From DAOVQB01 sp023128935 (GTDB lineage Bacteria > Eisenbacteria > RBG-16-71-46 > CAIMUX01 > WJJG01): a stretch of DNA of 16,190 nucleotides. Shown piece by piece: positions 6,722 to 14,291 of this stretch; within the stretch, counting starts at the first letter, position 1; each line of letters begins with the position of its first letter. Made by a program: the position numbers and the translations under genes. The stretch spans positions 1 to 16,190 of the forward strand of contig DAOVQB010000092.1 of the NCBI GenBank assembly GCA_030628905.1, in the 5' to 3' direction. A model generated the notes under the pieces. That model saw nothing but the letters and a program-made list of their open reading frames with translations, was not told the origin of the DNA and searched no databases.

Positions 6722-7060
6722 CTAGGCTGAGGCGATCCCCAGATGGCCTTCGATCTTGCGAGTGAGGTCTGTGGGCTTGGCGCTCCCAACATGCTGCCCC
6801 ACCACCTCTCCCGACCGGATGAAGAGGAGGGTTGGCAGGTTCATAACGTGGTATTGGGCCACTGTCCGTGGATTACAACTAACGTCCATCCGGCAAATCT
6901 TTATCTTGCCCTCGTATTTGCCGGCGATCTTCTCGACGCTGAGTTCAAGCTTCTTGCAGGGTTCACACCATTCAGCCCAAAGATCAAGCATCACGGGGAC
7001 TTCCGAGCGCAGCACTTCATCTTCAAACGTAGAGTCCGTAACATCCACAAGCATCGCCAT
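6722..7060 (-). CDS. trxA: Thioredoxin with WCEPC active site
   Basis: 112 aa, normal thioredoxin length. The redox site is W31-C32-E33-P34-C35 with K36 following. The buried aspartate equivalent is D26 (VMLDLW) and the cis-proline is P76 in NLPTLLF. It has no signal peptide, so it acts in the cytoplasm as a disulfide reductant. ATG 7060 has a GGAGG 6-7 nt upstream. The active site has Glu in place of the usual Gly (WCGPC), which may shift redox potential or partner choice. Two extra cysteines, C56 and C62, lie outside the active site. It follows holA by 86 bp and is probably co-transcribed, ahead of the hairpin at 6652-6684. Gene symbol given for the family; a thioredoxin-like paralogue is possible. 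Confidence 0.9.
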   Translation of the reverse strand: MAMLVDVTDSTFEDEVLRSEVPVMLDLWAEWCEPCKKLELSVEKIAGKYEGKIKICRMDVSCNPRTVAQYHVMNLPTLLFIRSGEVVGQHVGSAKPTDLTRKIEGHLGIASA

Positions 7061-7146
7061 ATTCCCCTCCGCTGAACTCCTCGGGTTGAACCTTTCTGCG
7101 ACACACTACAATCACTGCTCCAAAGACGCAGGATCATCCTCGCTTG

Positions 7147-8184
7147 TCATCCTGCTCTTCGTTGCATATTGAGGGCATGGGCGGAAATGAGACCCTCAAG
7201 AGCCACGTAGTCATGCCGGCTGCTCCAATAGCCCGCCTTCATCCGACTTTCCCACTCGTAGCATCCCCGCAGCAATTCGGCAAGTGCATGCTTCGAACTG
7301 ACGCTCTGCGTTCCGGATCCACCGCCCCTCACACCCCGGGATTGCGCCCTTCCCCACTCCCCTTGTGGCCTGCCGCCTGTCTCGCGCAGCGCATTCCCCG
7401 TTGCGTGACCCAGCTTCCAGAGGAAGCTGAACGCCGATTCCTCTCGCCGTACGCCTTGGAGCCGGTCGAGCGCTTCACGTAGCTCGCCCCGCACAATGGC
7501 ATCCACGCATTCCCAGGAGGAGCCCAGGATCCCTCCCTGGATCATCTGTCGCAATTCAGGCAGGCCCAGTTGTCCCTCCCCGTGCATCAAGGCGATTTTC
7601 TCCAGTTCCACCGAGAGCAGGTGAAGGTCGGTTCCGAGGTGCGCTATCATGTAGGCGGCTACTTGTGGTGTCAGGCGCAGCCCCCGATCCGTTGCGGTCC
7701 TTGCTATCCACTGTTTGGCGTCTGAAGGACGAAGCCGCCAGAACTCCACGACCTGTACTTCCTGAAGTAGACGCGCCAAGAACCTCGACCGTCCGGCCAG
7801 TTCCTTCGCGCTCAACTCGCTCATAAACACGACCGGGTTGGCAGGACCTGTCTGGACAAGCCTCATCCAGGTTTCCTGATCCCGCTTCCCAGAGCGTGAG
7901 AGCCTGCCCATGTCCTCAATTAGGACAAGCCGATCGCCACCAAAGAGGCCTGTTTGGGAGACTACCGTTGCGATCTCCCTGGCATTGGTCTCCCCTGCCC
8001 GGTAGGTATCTGTCGCATAACGCCTGTTGGCCTCTGCCTCCCCCTGCCCGCCTGCAAGAGCGCGCTTGGCAGCCACGAGCGCCTGCTTCTTCAGGAAGGT
8101 CTCAGGCCCACAGAAGGCGTAGCAGCCGGCTGGGCGGTTCTGCTTACAATTGCGAAGGAACAGATCCCATCTGATAGGTCTCAT
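7147..8184 (-). CDS. holA: DNA polymerase III delta subunit
   Basis: 345 aa, the usual size for HolA. The delta subunit opens the beta clamp as part of the clamp-loader complex in the cytoplasm. Visible family features are the N-terminal CYAFCGPETFLKKQAL (about 21-36), the TGLFGGDRLVLIED segment (about 78-91), the FMSELSAKELAGRS region, and the helical middle with AAYMIAHLGTDLHLLSVELEKIAL (about 181-204). The C-terminal domain contains an unusual Gly/Arg/Ser-rich insertion (about 267-300) between helices. ATG 8184 has GGAG 7 nt upstream. It lies directly downstream of lptE, matching the lptE-holA order known in proteobacteria, which supports both calls. Confidence 0.9.
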   Translation of the reverse strand: MRPIRWDLFLRNCKQNRPAGCYAFCGPETFLKKQALVAAKRALAGGQGEAEANRRYATDTYRAGETNAREIATVVSQTGLFGGDRLVLIEDMGRLSRSGKRDQETWMRLVQTGPANPVVFMSELSAKELAGRSRFLARLLQEVQVVEFWRLRPSDAKQWIARTATDRGLRLTPQVAAYMIAHLGTDLHLLSVELEKIALMHGEGQLGLPELRQMIQGGILGSSWECVDAIVRGELREALDRLQGVRREESAFSFLWKLGHATGNALRETGGRPQGEWGRAQSRGVRGGGSGTQSVSSKHALAELLRGCYEWESRMKAGYWSSRHDYVALEGLISAHALNMQRRAG

Positions 8185-8216
8185 TCATACTCTCCACATA
8201 CCTGTCTTTGCACCGC

Positions 8217-8286
8217 TGCCTGCCGCTGGCGCGCTGCTGCCAATATTCGCCTGCCTGCCGCTGGCGCGCTGCTGCCAATATTCGCC
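8217..8286. repeat. Perfect 35-bp direct duplication between lptE and holA
   Basis: Two identical 35-bp units at 8217-8251 and 8252-8286, each running from TGCCTGCCGC to ATATTCGCC. The second copy ends 2 bp before the lptE stop codon (minus strand), so the whole array is in the lptE-holA spacer. It ends 32 bp from the holA start. Perfect identity points to a recent event. Confidence 0.93.
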
Positions 8287-8288
8287 TC

Positions 8289-8843
8289 TCACCAGCGCTC
8301 CAGGGTCCGCGCGAGGATGTCCTGCGCCAAGAGAGCGACAGCGATCTCACGGGCTTCCTCCTCGGAGTTGGAATCGCCCTCTTCGGTTCCGGAGGCAGCA
8401 TAAGTCGCCGTGGCATCCAAACCCTCTTGGCTCCACAGGTCTTTGTTCTTCACGCGATCCTTGACCACAATCGCAAGCGCGATCACGATGATATAGCGTT
8501 CCGGTTCCTCATCTGGCGTGTAACTGTACACCCGCCGATCATAGCGAATGACTTTCCCCTCGATAACGCAGTCCGCGCGGCTCTCAGGGACAACTTTGAG
8601 ACGGTTGTCGTCCAGGAAGCGATCTAGGATCCCACCGGTTACCTCATTGGCGATCGTTGCATCCAGTGATTCATTCTCGAATACCGGGATCCCAATCGTG
8701 CGGATATGGGAAGGCAGCGAGCTGCCCGAGAACGAGTACGGGCAACCGAGTCCAATGAGCATCAATAACGGCATCACGAACCATGCAGCCCGCCCCTTAC
8801 GGCTCACCTTCCTGTGCGCACACTTCACCAGCAGCATCCCCAT
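8289..8843 (-). CDS. lptE: LPS-assembly lipoprotein LptE
   Basis: 184 aa from ATG 8843. LptE is an outer-membrane lipoprotein that plugs the LptD barrel and takes part in LPS insertion. After a basic n-region (HRKVSRKGR) comes a hydrophobic core (WFVMPLLMLIGLGC) with the acylated Cys at residue 34. It is followed by YSFSGSSLPSHIRTIGIPVF and a stretch with NEVTGGILDRFL, the typical LptE beginning; TATYAASG comes later. The start is uncertain: ATG 8837, GTG 8825 and GTG 8807 also precede the signal peptide. ATG 8924 overlaps the epimerase stop as ATGA, which favours coupling but would give an implausibly long n-region. The residues before Cys (GLG) are a loose lipobox. The downstream holA supports the call. 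Confidence 0.85.
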   Translation of the reverse strand: MGMLLVKCAHRKVSRKGRAAWFVMPLLMLIGLGCPYSFSGSSLPSHIRTIGIPVFENESLDATIANEVTGGILDRFLDDNRLKVVPESRADCVIEGKVIRYDRRVYSYTPDEEPERYIIVIALAIVVKDRVKNKDLWSQEGLDATATYAASGTEEGDSNSEEEAREIAVALLAQDILARTLERW

Positions 8844-8920
8844 GTGGACTATCCGAGATCCGACTCCGCATGCCCCAGACGTGCAAAGCGTAAAGCTCTG
8901 TGGTTCCAGCGTACTGAGAT

Positions 8921-9967
8921 TCATACTTGAAACAGCGATATGTTCTTCTGAGTCCACGCAATGAGCCGGCGGACACCCTCCCGGGGATCGACCGTGGGAT
9001 TCCAGTTCAGCTCATCGCCAGCCGCACCAATGTCGGAGATATAGACCTTCTGGTCGCTTGGCCGCCAGTCCGCGTAGGAGATCTCGGGCGTGATTCCTGT
9101 CTCGCTCTTGATCAACTCCAGCAGCTCCAAGAGCGACAGCGTGTAGCCGGCACCGCCGCCCATGTTTAACACCTTGCCGCCCTTGCCAGTCTCAATGAAG
9201 GCCTCATAGGCTCGCAGCAGGTCCTCAACCCAAAGGACATCGCGAACCTGTTTGCCGTCCCCGAAAATCGTGATCGGTTTCCCGGAAAGCGCCGCGATTA
9301 CAAACCAGGCAACCCAACCCTGGTCCTCCATGCCAAACTGACGCGTACCATAGATACAAGACATGCGAAAGACGCCTGTCTTCAAGCCATATAAGTGCGC
9401 GAAGTCCTGCATGTAGATGTCACCGGTGAGCTTCGAGCACCCATACGGGGTGTGCTCACAGTGGTCGATCGAAAAGCTCTCAGGGATCCCGGCTTGCCAT
9501 TGCGGCGGGAACCGGTAGCGCCGCTCATCCTCCAGAACCTCGATTGTATTGACGTTCTCGCCGTAGACCTTGTTCGTTGAGCAAAAGATCACCGTTGGTT
9601 TCCGTCCACTGCGGCGCGCCGCCTCCAAGACCCGGAAGGTGCCAAGTGCATTACTCATGAAGTCGGTCTCTGGATCGACCGTGGACGTCGTCACGGCCGT
9701 CTGCGCTGCAGCATGCAGGATTACATCCACCTTCCCTACCGGTCCGGCCAGGGCATCAGCGTCCCGCACGTCCCCTTTGATTAGCTCGATCCCAGGCTGG
9801 GTGGACAGATAGTTCCAGTTGAAGTCGGCGTTCGGGTCATCGCGCTTCAGGAGTCGGCCTCGGGAGAGGTTATCCAGCACAGTCACCTGATATCCACGCT
9901 GGGAAAAATAGACAGCCGCATGCGATCCGATAAACCCGGCCCCGCCGGTGACAAGCATCTGTGGCAT
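8921..9967 (-). CDS. NAD-dependent epimerase, CDP-paratose 2-epimerase (TyvE)-like
   Basis: 348 aa, extended SDR fold. The NAD-binding motif GGAGFIGS lies at residues 8-15. The catalytic triad is seen as S130/T131 in CSTNKVYGE and Y175-GCS-K179. Several blocks match what I recall of TyvE, which turns CDP-paratose into CDP-tyvelose: AAAQTAVTTS, STNKVYG, PYGCSKLTGD, YGTRQFGMEDQGWVAWF and GDGKQVRDVLWVEDL. These are more specific than a generic epimerase. The substrate here could be another nucleotide sugar, since no CDP-dideoxyhexose genes are in view. ATG 9967 has GGAGG 5 nt upstream, so it is preferred over the longer frame starting at 9997. The lptE frame overlaps its stop. Cytoplasmic; probably feeds O-antigen or another surface glycan. 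Confidence 0.85.
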   Translation of the reverse strand: MPQMLVTGGAGFIGSHAAVYFSQRGYQVTVLDNLSRGRLLKRDDPNADFNWNYLSTQPGIELIKGDVRDADALAGPVGKVDVILHAAAQTAVTTSTVDPETDFMSNALGTFRVLEAARRSGRKPTVIFCSTNKVYGENVNTIEVLEDERRYRFPPQWQAGIPESFSIDHCEHTPYGCSKLTGDIYMQDFAHLYGLKTGVFRMSCIYGTRQFGMEDQGWVAWFVIAALSGKPITIFGDGKQVRDVLWVEDLLRAYEAFIETGKGGKVLNMGGGAGYTLSLLELLELIKSETGITPEISYADWRPSDQKVYISDIGAAGDELNWNPTVDPREGVRRLIAWTQKNISLFQV

Positions 9968-10131
9968 CCGTGCCTCCCCTCTTCCCGCCTTCAGCATTCA
10001 ACGCAGAGTCGCGCTCCTCACCCCAGCCACTTACTCGGGCTGCGGTTGAGGATAGCAGTCGATGCAGGGCTTGAAAAGGAGTGGATCTGCCTTGGGTGAC
10101 GCTCTTTGGTGCGCGGCAGGCGCAGCACCGA

Positions 10132-11085
10132 TTAGTTGAAAATGGGTAGTCTCAGGGAAATTTGGTGCGATGCTTCAAGGGCCTGCTGGGGCTGGAAGCC
10201 ATAGGCAATCTGTACTCTGGATATATCTACTGTCATTCCAACTGCCAGGCCCACGGGCTCCTCAGCTTCCTCGCGATCCCAGTGCGTGCCCGCACAAAGG
10301 CCCATACCGGACACTGGCCGCCACTGGGCACCCAGCGCGACACGAGGCTCCTCTGCGGCAGTCATCTCTACTGTGCTGTGGAGGTCCATCCCCGCAGGCA
10401 ATCGCAATGAGGCGCCTACACTCACCGTTGCTGGCATGGGAAACCGCTCTTTGCCGACCTTCTGATCCGGGGCCAGGTGCAAGGCCGCCAACCCGAGACT
10501 GACACGACCCAGATCCAACTGTATTCCCCCGCCGCCGGCCCATGCGGTCATGGCCTGGTGTTCCCCATCCCCGTCGACAACTGCCTCGACCAAAAACCCC
10601 ATCGTCCAGCAGTCCCCCACGCAACGGCCGTATCCGACTGTCGCGTGGACCTGTAGCGGAGAGAAATCGCCCGTGGAGGTTCCATCTTCTGTGTAGCCCT
10701 CGAGGCCCCCGCTGCGCAGCATCCCACAGGACAACCCCAGGGCGCCCCGCCCCCCAGGCAGTTCCATCGCCAGAGCTCCCCACTCCCAGCATGTCTCAGC
10801 CACCCATGTCGCGTGGGACACGAGCGCACTACAGCCCCGTTGCATGGCAAGTCCCGCAGGGTTCCAGGCATTTGAGGCCGGCCCCCCGACGGTCGCCAGG
10901 TGCGTTCCGGCAAGCGATGCGCCCACCGGTTCGGCCGGGAGTTTGACAAACGCGAATGCGCATCTGCCCGCGGCCTGTCCCCCGCTGGCTTCCGAAAAGC
11001 CTATGGCCAGCATGGCGATTACAAGCAGCAGGGTGCGTGGCAGACGTGACCGACGCCCAGGGCGCGTTTTACTCGTCCGAGTCAT
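10132..11085 (-). CDS. PorV/PorQ-like outer membrane beta-barrel protein
   Basis: 317 aa. A very basic n-region (about residues 5-17) and a hydrophobic core (TLLLVIAMLAIGF) form a signal peptide ending near residue 36. The mature start contains VGASLAGTHLATVGGPASNAWNPAGLA, the GA..A..D.SA..NPAGL signature of PorV/PorQ/UPF0164 barrels. The rest alternates hydrophobic and polar residues in glycine-rich strands and ends in an aromatic/hydrophobic strand (HQISLRLPIFN), as barrel proteins do. Members act in type IX secretion or as fatty-acid-type transporters; no type IX partners are visible here. It has seven cysteines in the mature part, unusual for a barrel. A 21-bp palindrome sits just before the ATG. 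It lies between two sugar epimerases. Confidence 0.72.
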   Translation of the reverse strand: MTRTSKTRPGRRSRLPRTLLLVIAMLAIGFSEASGGQAAGRCAFAFVKLPAEPVGASLAGTHLATVGGPASNAWNPAGLAMQRGCSALVSHATWVAETCWEWGALAMELPGGRGALGLSCGMLRSGGLEGYTEDGTSTGDFSPLQVHATVGYGRCVGDCWTMGFLVEAVVDGDGEHQAMTAWAGGGGIQLDLGRVSLGLAALHLAPDQKVGKERFPMPATVSVGASLRLPAGMDLHSTVEMTAAEEPRVALGAQWRPVSGMGLCAGTHWDREEAEEPVGLAVGMTVDISRVQIAYGFQPQQALEASHQISLRLPIFN

Positions 11086-11093
11086 GCCCCCCG

Positions 11094-11114
11094 CGGGTAC
11101 AGATACTGTACCCG
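11094..11114. promoter_or_regulatory. 21-bp palindrome just upstream of the PorV-like gene
   Basis: CGGGTACAG (11094-11102), ATA, CTGTACCCG (11106-11114): perfect 9-bp arms around a 3-nt spacer. It lies 8 nt before the PorV-like start codon, across the region where a ribosome binding site would be. It could be a repressor operator or an mRNA hairpin that blocks translation. I do not match it to a named regulator. Confidence 0.65.
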
Positions 11115-11343
11115 GAGGAAGGCATGCTCAGGCTTGGCCCGCGGGCGGTTAGCGGGACCCAGTAACCTCTATATATAAAAGCTGTTACAGGGCAGGCCAG
11201 AGGGTTTCAAGACCGGCTGTTCTCGCATTCCACTGCTCGAGATGCGGGATGAATTGCATTCTGCACGTCTCTTGCCTTGAAGTATGCAAATGGGCAATGG
11301 GGCATGGGCCTTACGGCGGGCCAGCTTACTCCAAACGCGCTGG

Positions 11344-12291
11344 CTACCCTCTGCCGCGGAAGTAGTCCACCGTCGACGGCACCCCATCGGCAAACGAGAT
11401 CCGGGGCTCAAACCCGAGCTCCTTGCGGGCCCGTGAGATATCAGCCTCCGAGTGCCGGATATCGCCAGGCCTGGGAGACTCGTGTTTCGGCGGTATGTGA
11501 GTTCCCAGAACCTGCTGCACTCGGTCAAGCAGTTCCAGCAGTGTTGTGCGCTCCCCACAGGCCACGTTGTATACCCCACTGGCATTATCGGCGTGGCAAG
11601 CTGCCAGATTGGCGTCCACGACGTTTGCGACGTGCGTGAAATCCCGTGATTGCAGGCCATCGCCATAAATAGTGGGCTGTTCGCCCCGCAGCAGACAGCT
11701 GATGAAGAGTGGTATAACAGCCGCATAGGGCGAATCCGGGTCCTGGCGGGAACCAAAGACATTGAAGTAGCGCAGGGTCACTGTCTCCATCGAGAAGTGC
11801 AGGTGGAAGAGCCGCAGGTACTCCTCTCCCACAAGCTTCGTCAACGCATACGGGGAAAGCGGGTGGGGGGTCATCGTTTCATCCTTCGGCAGGCTCTTCG
11901 AGTCGCCGTAGATCGATGAACTCCCCGCATAGATGACACGCTGCACGCCTGCCTTCCGGGACGCCATGAGGATATTCAGTGTCCCGGTTGCATTGACCCG
12001 GTGGCTCGCCACTGGATCCTCCAAGCTCCGCGGCACGGAGGCCAATGCGGCTTCGTGGAAAACGTAACGGATGCCGGCTGTCGCCCTGTGGCAGTCCTCC
12101 ATCACAGCCACATCCCCCTCAAGTACTTCCAGGGCATCCCCAAACCGTCTCGCAAGCGGCTCGATGTTCTCCCGGTGGCCGGTCGAGAAGTCATCCAGGA
12201 TCCGGACCCGCTGACCATCTTCCAGAAGACGCTCCACCAGGTGGGATCCGATGAAACCCGCCCCACCCGTCACTAAGTAGCGTTCTGCCAT
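11344..12291 (-). CDS. UDP-sugar 4-epimerase of the WbpP / UDP-GlcNAc 4-epimerase type
   Basis: 315 aa, full-length extended SDR. The NAD motif GGAGFIGS is at residues 9-16. The catalytic residues are in GSSSIYGD (S124-S126) and Y148-ALT-K152. The segment HEAALASVPRSLEDP (79-93) is typical of WbpP-like UDP-N-acetylglucosamine 4-epimerases rather than GalE, and RYFNVFGSRQDPDSPYAAVIP is the sugar-binding region. It interconverts UDP-GlcNAc/GalNAc or their uronates in the cytoplasm for surface polysaccharide. ATG 12291 has GGAGG 9 nt upstream. It is the first gene of the minus-strand block; 258 bp separate it from the PorV-like gene. Exact substrate is inferred. Confidence 0.85.
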   Translation of the reverse strand: MAERYLVTGGAGFIGSHLVERLLEDGQRVRILDDFSTGHRENIEPLARRFGDALEVLEGDVAVMEDCHRATAGIRYVFHEAALASVPRSLEDPVASHRVNATGTLNILMASRKAGVQRVIYAGSSSIYGDSKSLPKDETMTPHPLSPYALTKLVGEEYLRLFHLHFSMETVTLRYFNVFGSRQDPDSPYAAVIPLFISCLLRGEQPTIYGDGLQSRDFTHVANVVDANLAACHADNASGVYNVACGERTTLLELLDRVQQVLGTHIPPKHESPRPGDIRHSEADISRARKELGFEPRISFADGVPSTVDYFRGRG

Positions 12292-12604
12292 CTCTAAATG
12301 TCCTCCGGCTCATCGACTATATGGAACTTGCCTGCCCTAAGCGCACTGTGATCCGAGCAACGATCATGGCTACTATAGGGGATTCATTGGAAGCCCTGCA
12401 AGGATCAGAACCTGCAGCCCCTAACCCGGGTGTCTTGGGGCTCGCGGTTCCGGGGCACCTCGAACCCCGGGAGCCAGAACCAGCAAAGATCGATAGAGTT
12501 TGCCGGCCACGAAACCGTTTGCTACGGTAGGTTGTAGATAACAGCGTGGGCTTGCCCGGCAGTGCCAGGCAGCAGCTGAAACATCGGATTTCCTGGAGGC
12601 TTGC
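12292..12604. promoter_or_regulatory. Divergent intergenic region between epimerase and S41 peptidase
   Basis: 313 bp between two divergent start codons; it should contain both promoters. TACTATAG at about 12370 resembles a -10 element on the plus strand, but the -35 is poor. The sequence GGAGG is present before both starts. I see no ORF with a supported start; the strongest structure is the hairpin at 12439-12475. Confidence 0.4.
12439..12475. other. Bulged GC-rich hairpin in the divergent region
   Basis: CCGGGG (12450-12455) pairs with CCCCGG (12465-12470) around a 9-nt loop. An outer stem GGCTC (12439-12443) pairs with GAGCC (12471-12475), with a 6-nt bulge on one side. No T-run follows. 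It may be a 5' UTR element of the S41 gene if transcription starts further upstream. The minus strand has a TTCGA loop that looks like a tRNA T-loop, but no cloverleaf forms. Confidence 0.5.
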
Positions 12605-14260
12605 ATGACGCGTAGGAGGCTATCTTTTCTGATCCCGGCGCTCCTCTTTGCCCTGACCCTCTCTGTGGGTGGGGTCTTTCTCAAAGACGTGCTCGCTACG
12701 GGCAGGAGCATTTATTCCGATCTTGCCTTGTTCAATCGGGTCCTGAATCTTGTCTCAACTTATTATGTTGAGCCCACCGAGCCCGACAGCCTGATCCATA
12801 GTGCGATCAGGGGGATGCTCGAGGACCTTGACCCGCACAGCAACTACATTCACCCGAAGCGATTCTCGAGGATGGAAGAACGCAACCGCGGTTCCTACTC
12901 CGGTGTGGGGATCTCATTTTCAATCCGCGACGGCTGGCTGACAGTGATTTCCCCTCTCGAGGGTGGTCCTTCAGAGAAATTGGGTATCTGTACCGGCGAC
13001 ATCATCACCCACATCGAGGGCAAGTCGGCCCGTGGCATCAAGGAGCAGGAGGTCTTCGAGAAGCTGCGCGGAGAACGGGGGACGCCGGTTCATGTGACCA
13101 TCAGGCGGGGGGGGGAGCCCGCGCCGCTGGAGTTCGATATCGTCCGGGATGATATTCTGATCCAGAGCGTTCCGGCTGCCTTCATGCTCGAACCGGGCAT
13201 TGGTTACATCCGGATGAGCCGTTTTTCAGCCACGACGAGCGACGAATTGGAAGAGGCGCTCCAGGCCCTAGAAGCTGATGGAATGGAGAAACTGATCCTT
13301 GACCTCCGCGGCAACTCCGGCGGCTATTTGAACCAAGCTGTGGCTGTCACCGACAAATTCCTTACGGCCGGAAAGAAGATCGTCTATACCAAGGGCCGTA
13401 TCTTCGGGTCGAGCGAGGAGTACTACGCCACCGATTCAACCCACCCGGATTTCCCGATGGTCGTGTTGATCAACCGCGGAAGCGCTAGCGCTTCCGAGAT
13501 CGTCTCGGGTGCCATTCAGGACTGGGATCGCGGGATCGTGGCGGGACACACCAGCTTTGGCAAGGGTCTCGTCCAGCGTCAGTACCCCCTACCAAACGGG
13601 GGTGCTCTCCTCCTAACTGTGGCGCGCTACTATACCCCGAGTGGGCGGCTCATTCAGCGGCCCTATGAGGCTGGAGAGCGGGAAGAGTATTACCGCCACG
13701 CTGGCCAAGCAGACCCCAGCGCAGCCGCAAGTGGTGAGGAGGTATCTGACGATGCCGCGCCCGTCGACAGCGCTGGGCAACCCGTCCACAGCACGATGCT
13801 CCAGGGCCGAGGGGTTTCCGGGGGCGGTGGAATCACACCGGACGTGGACATCCAGGCCCTTTCCATCTACAGCAGGATAAACTCGCGGCTCATCATGGAC
13901 CGGAAATATTTCTACTATATCAACATGGTATTGGCTGAGAAGAAGATCCGGTGGGATGGCACTTTCGAGGACTACCTCACGCAGTTCGCGGTTGACGATG
14001 AGATGATCGACGGATTCCGCGGCTTTCTCGAGGCAGATTCCTTCACCTTTGAACCCGACTCTTTCGATGCGCACGGGGATGAACTTCGCCGGGGGATCCG
14101 CGCTGAGCTTGCCCATCACATCTGGGGCGACCACGAGCGTTACCAGATCGTGATTCTCGATGACCCGGCGATCCGCCGCGCGGTCGAGCTCTTGCCGCAG
14201 GCTGAGGCGATGCTGGTCGAGTCGATGCGCATTGAGCAGCAACGGGCGGCCAAGGATTGA
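12605..14260 (+). CDS. S41 family C-terminal processing peptidase (CtpA-like)
   Basis: 551 aa. An N-terminal membrane anchor or signal (residues 7-24) is followed by a helical region (about 35-90), a PDZ domain (about 95-180, with EGGPSEKLGICTGDIITHIEG) and the S41 core. Catalytic residues are S295 in GSASASE and K320 in SFGKGLVQ, 25 apart as in CtpA. RGNSGGYL (235-242) is the conserved substrate-loop segment. The family cleaves proteins at their C-termini in the periplasm. A C-terminal extension of about 190 aa follows RLIQRPY and includes QGRGVSGGGGITPDVDI and a helical, acidic end. ATG 12605 has GGAGG 5 nt upstream. It probably shares transcription with the Yip1 gene. Confident on family; substrate unknown. 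Confidence 0.92.
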   Translation: MTRRRLSFLIPALLFALTLSVGGVFLKDVLATGRSIYSDLALFNRVLNLVSTYYVEPTEPDSLIHSAIRGMLEDLDPHSNYIHPKRFSRMEERNRGSYSGVGISFSIRDGWLTVISPLEGGPSEKLGICTGDIITHIEGKSARGIKEQEVFEKLRGERGTPVHVTIRRGGEPAPLEFDIVRDDILIQSVPAAFMLEPGIGYIRMSRFSATTSDELEEALQALEADGMEKLILDLRGNSGGYLNQAVAVTDKFLTAGKKIVYTKGRIFGSSEEYYATDSTHPDFPMVVLINRGSASASEIVSGAIQDWDRGIVAGHTSFGKGLVQRQYPLPNGGALLLTVARYYTPSGRLIQRPYEAGEREEYYRHAGQADPSAAASGEEVSDDAAPVDSAGQPVHSTMLQGRGVSGGGGITPDVDIQALSIYSRINSRLIMDRKYFYYINMVLAEKKIRWDGTFEDYLTQFAVDDEMIDGFRGFLEADSFTFEPDSFDAHGDELRRGIRAELAHHIWGDHERYQIVILDDPAIRRAVELLPQAEAMLVESMRIEQQRAAKD

Positions 14261-14291
14261 GCAGCAAGAGGCGGGTACGCGTTTAGGCAGC

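Noticed and set aside
8217..8286. Mobile-element or IS end repeats
   Set aside because: Only a direct tandem duplication; no inverted ends, transposase or target duplication.
8844..8957. Longer LptE starting at GTG 8957 or ATG 8924
   Set aside because: Would place about 50 or more residues before the lipoprotein signal; kept only as an alternative because of the ATGA overlap.
10110..10124. Terminator after the PorV-like gene (TGCGC/GCGCA hairpin)
   Set aside because: Only 5 bp and no U-run, although the position just after the stop is suitable.
10262..10792. 176-aa minus-strand ORF in another frame of the PorV-like gene
   Set aside because: Arg/Gly-rich shadow caused by high GC; the frame with signal peptide and barrel pattern is the real one.
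12448..12475. tRNA gene on the minus strand, from a GGTTCGA T-loop-like sequence
   Set aside because: No acceptor, D-arm or anticodon arm can be built around it; the bases belong to a simple hairpin.
13613..14242. 209-aa ORF antisense to the S41 peptidase
   Set aside because: Shadow of a gene with a clear catalytic dyad and PDZ domain.
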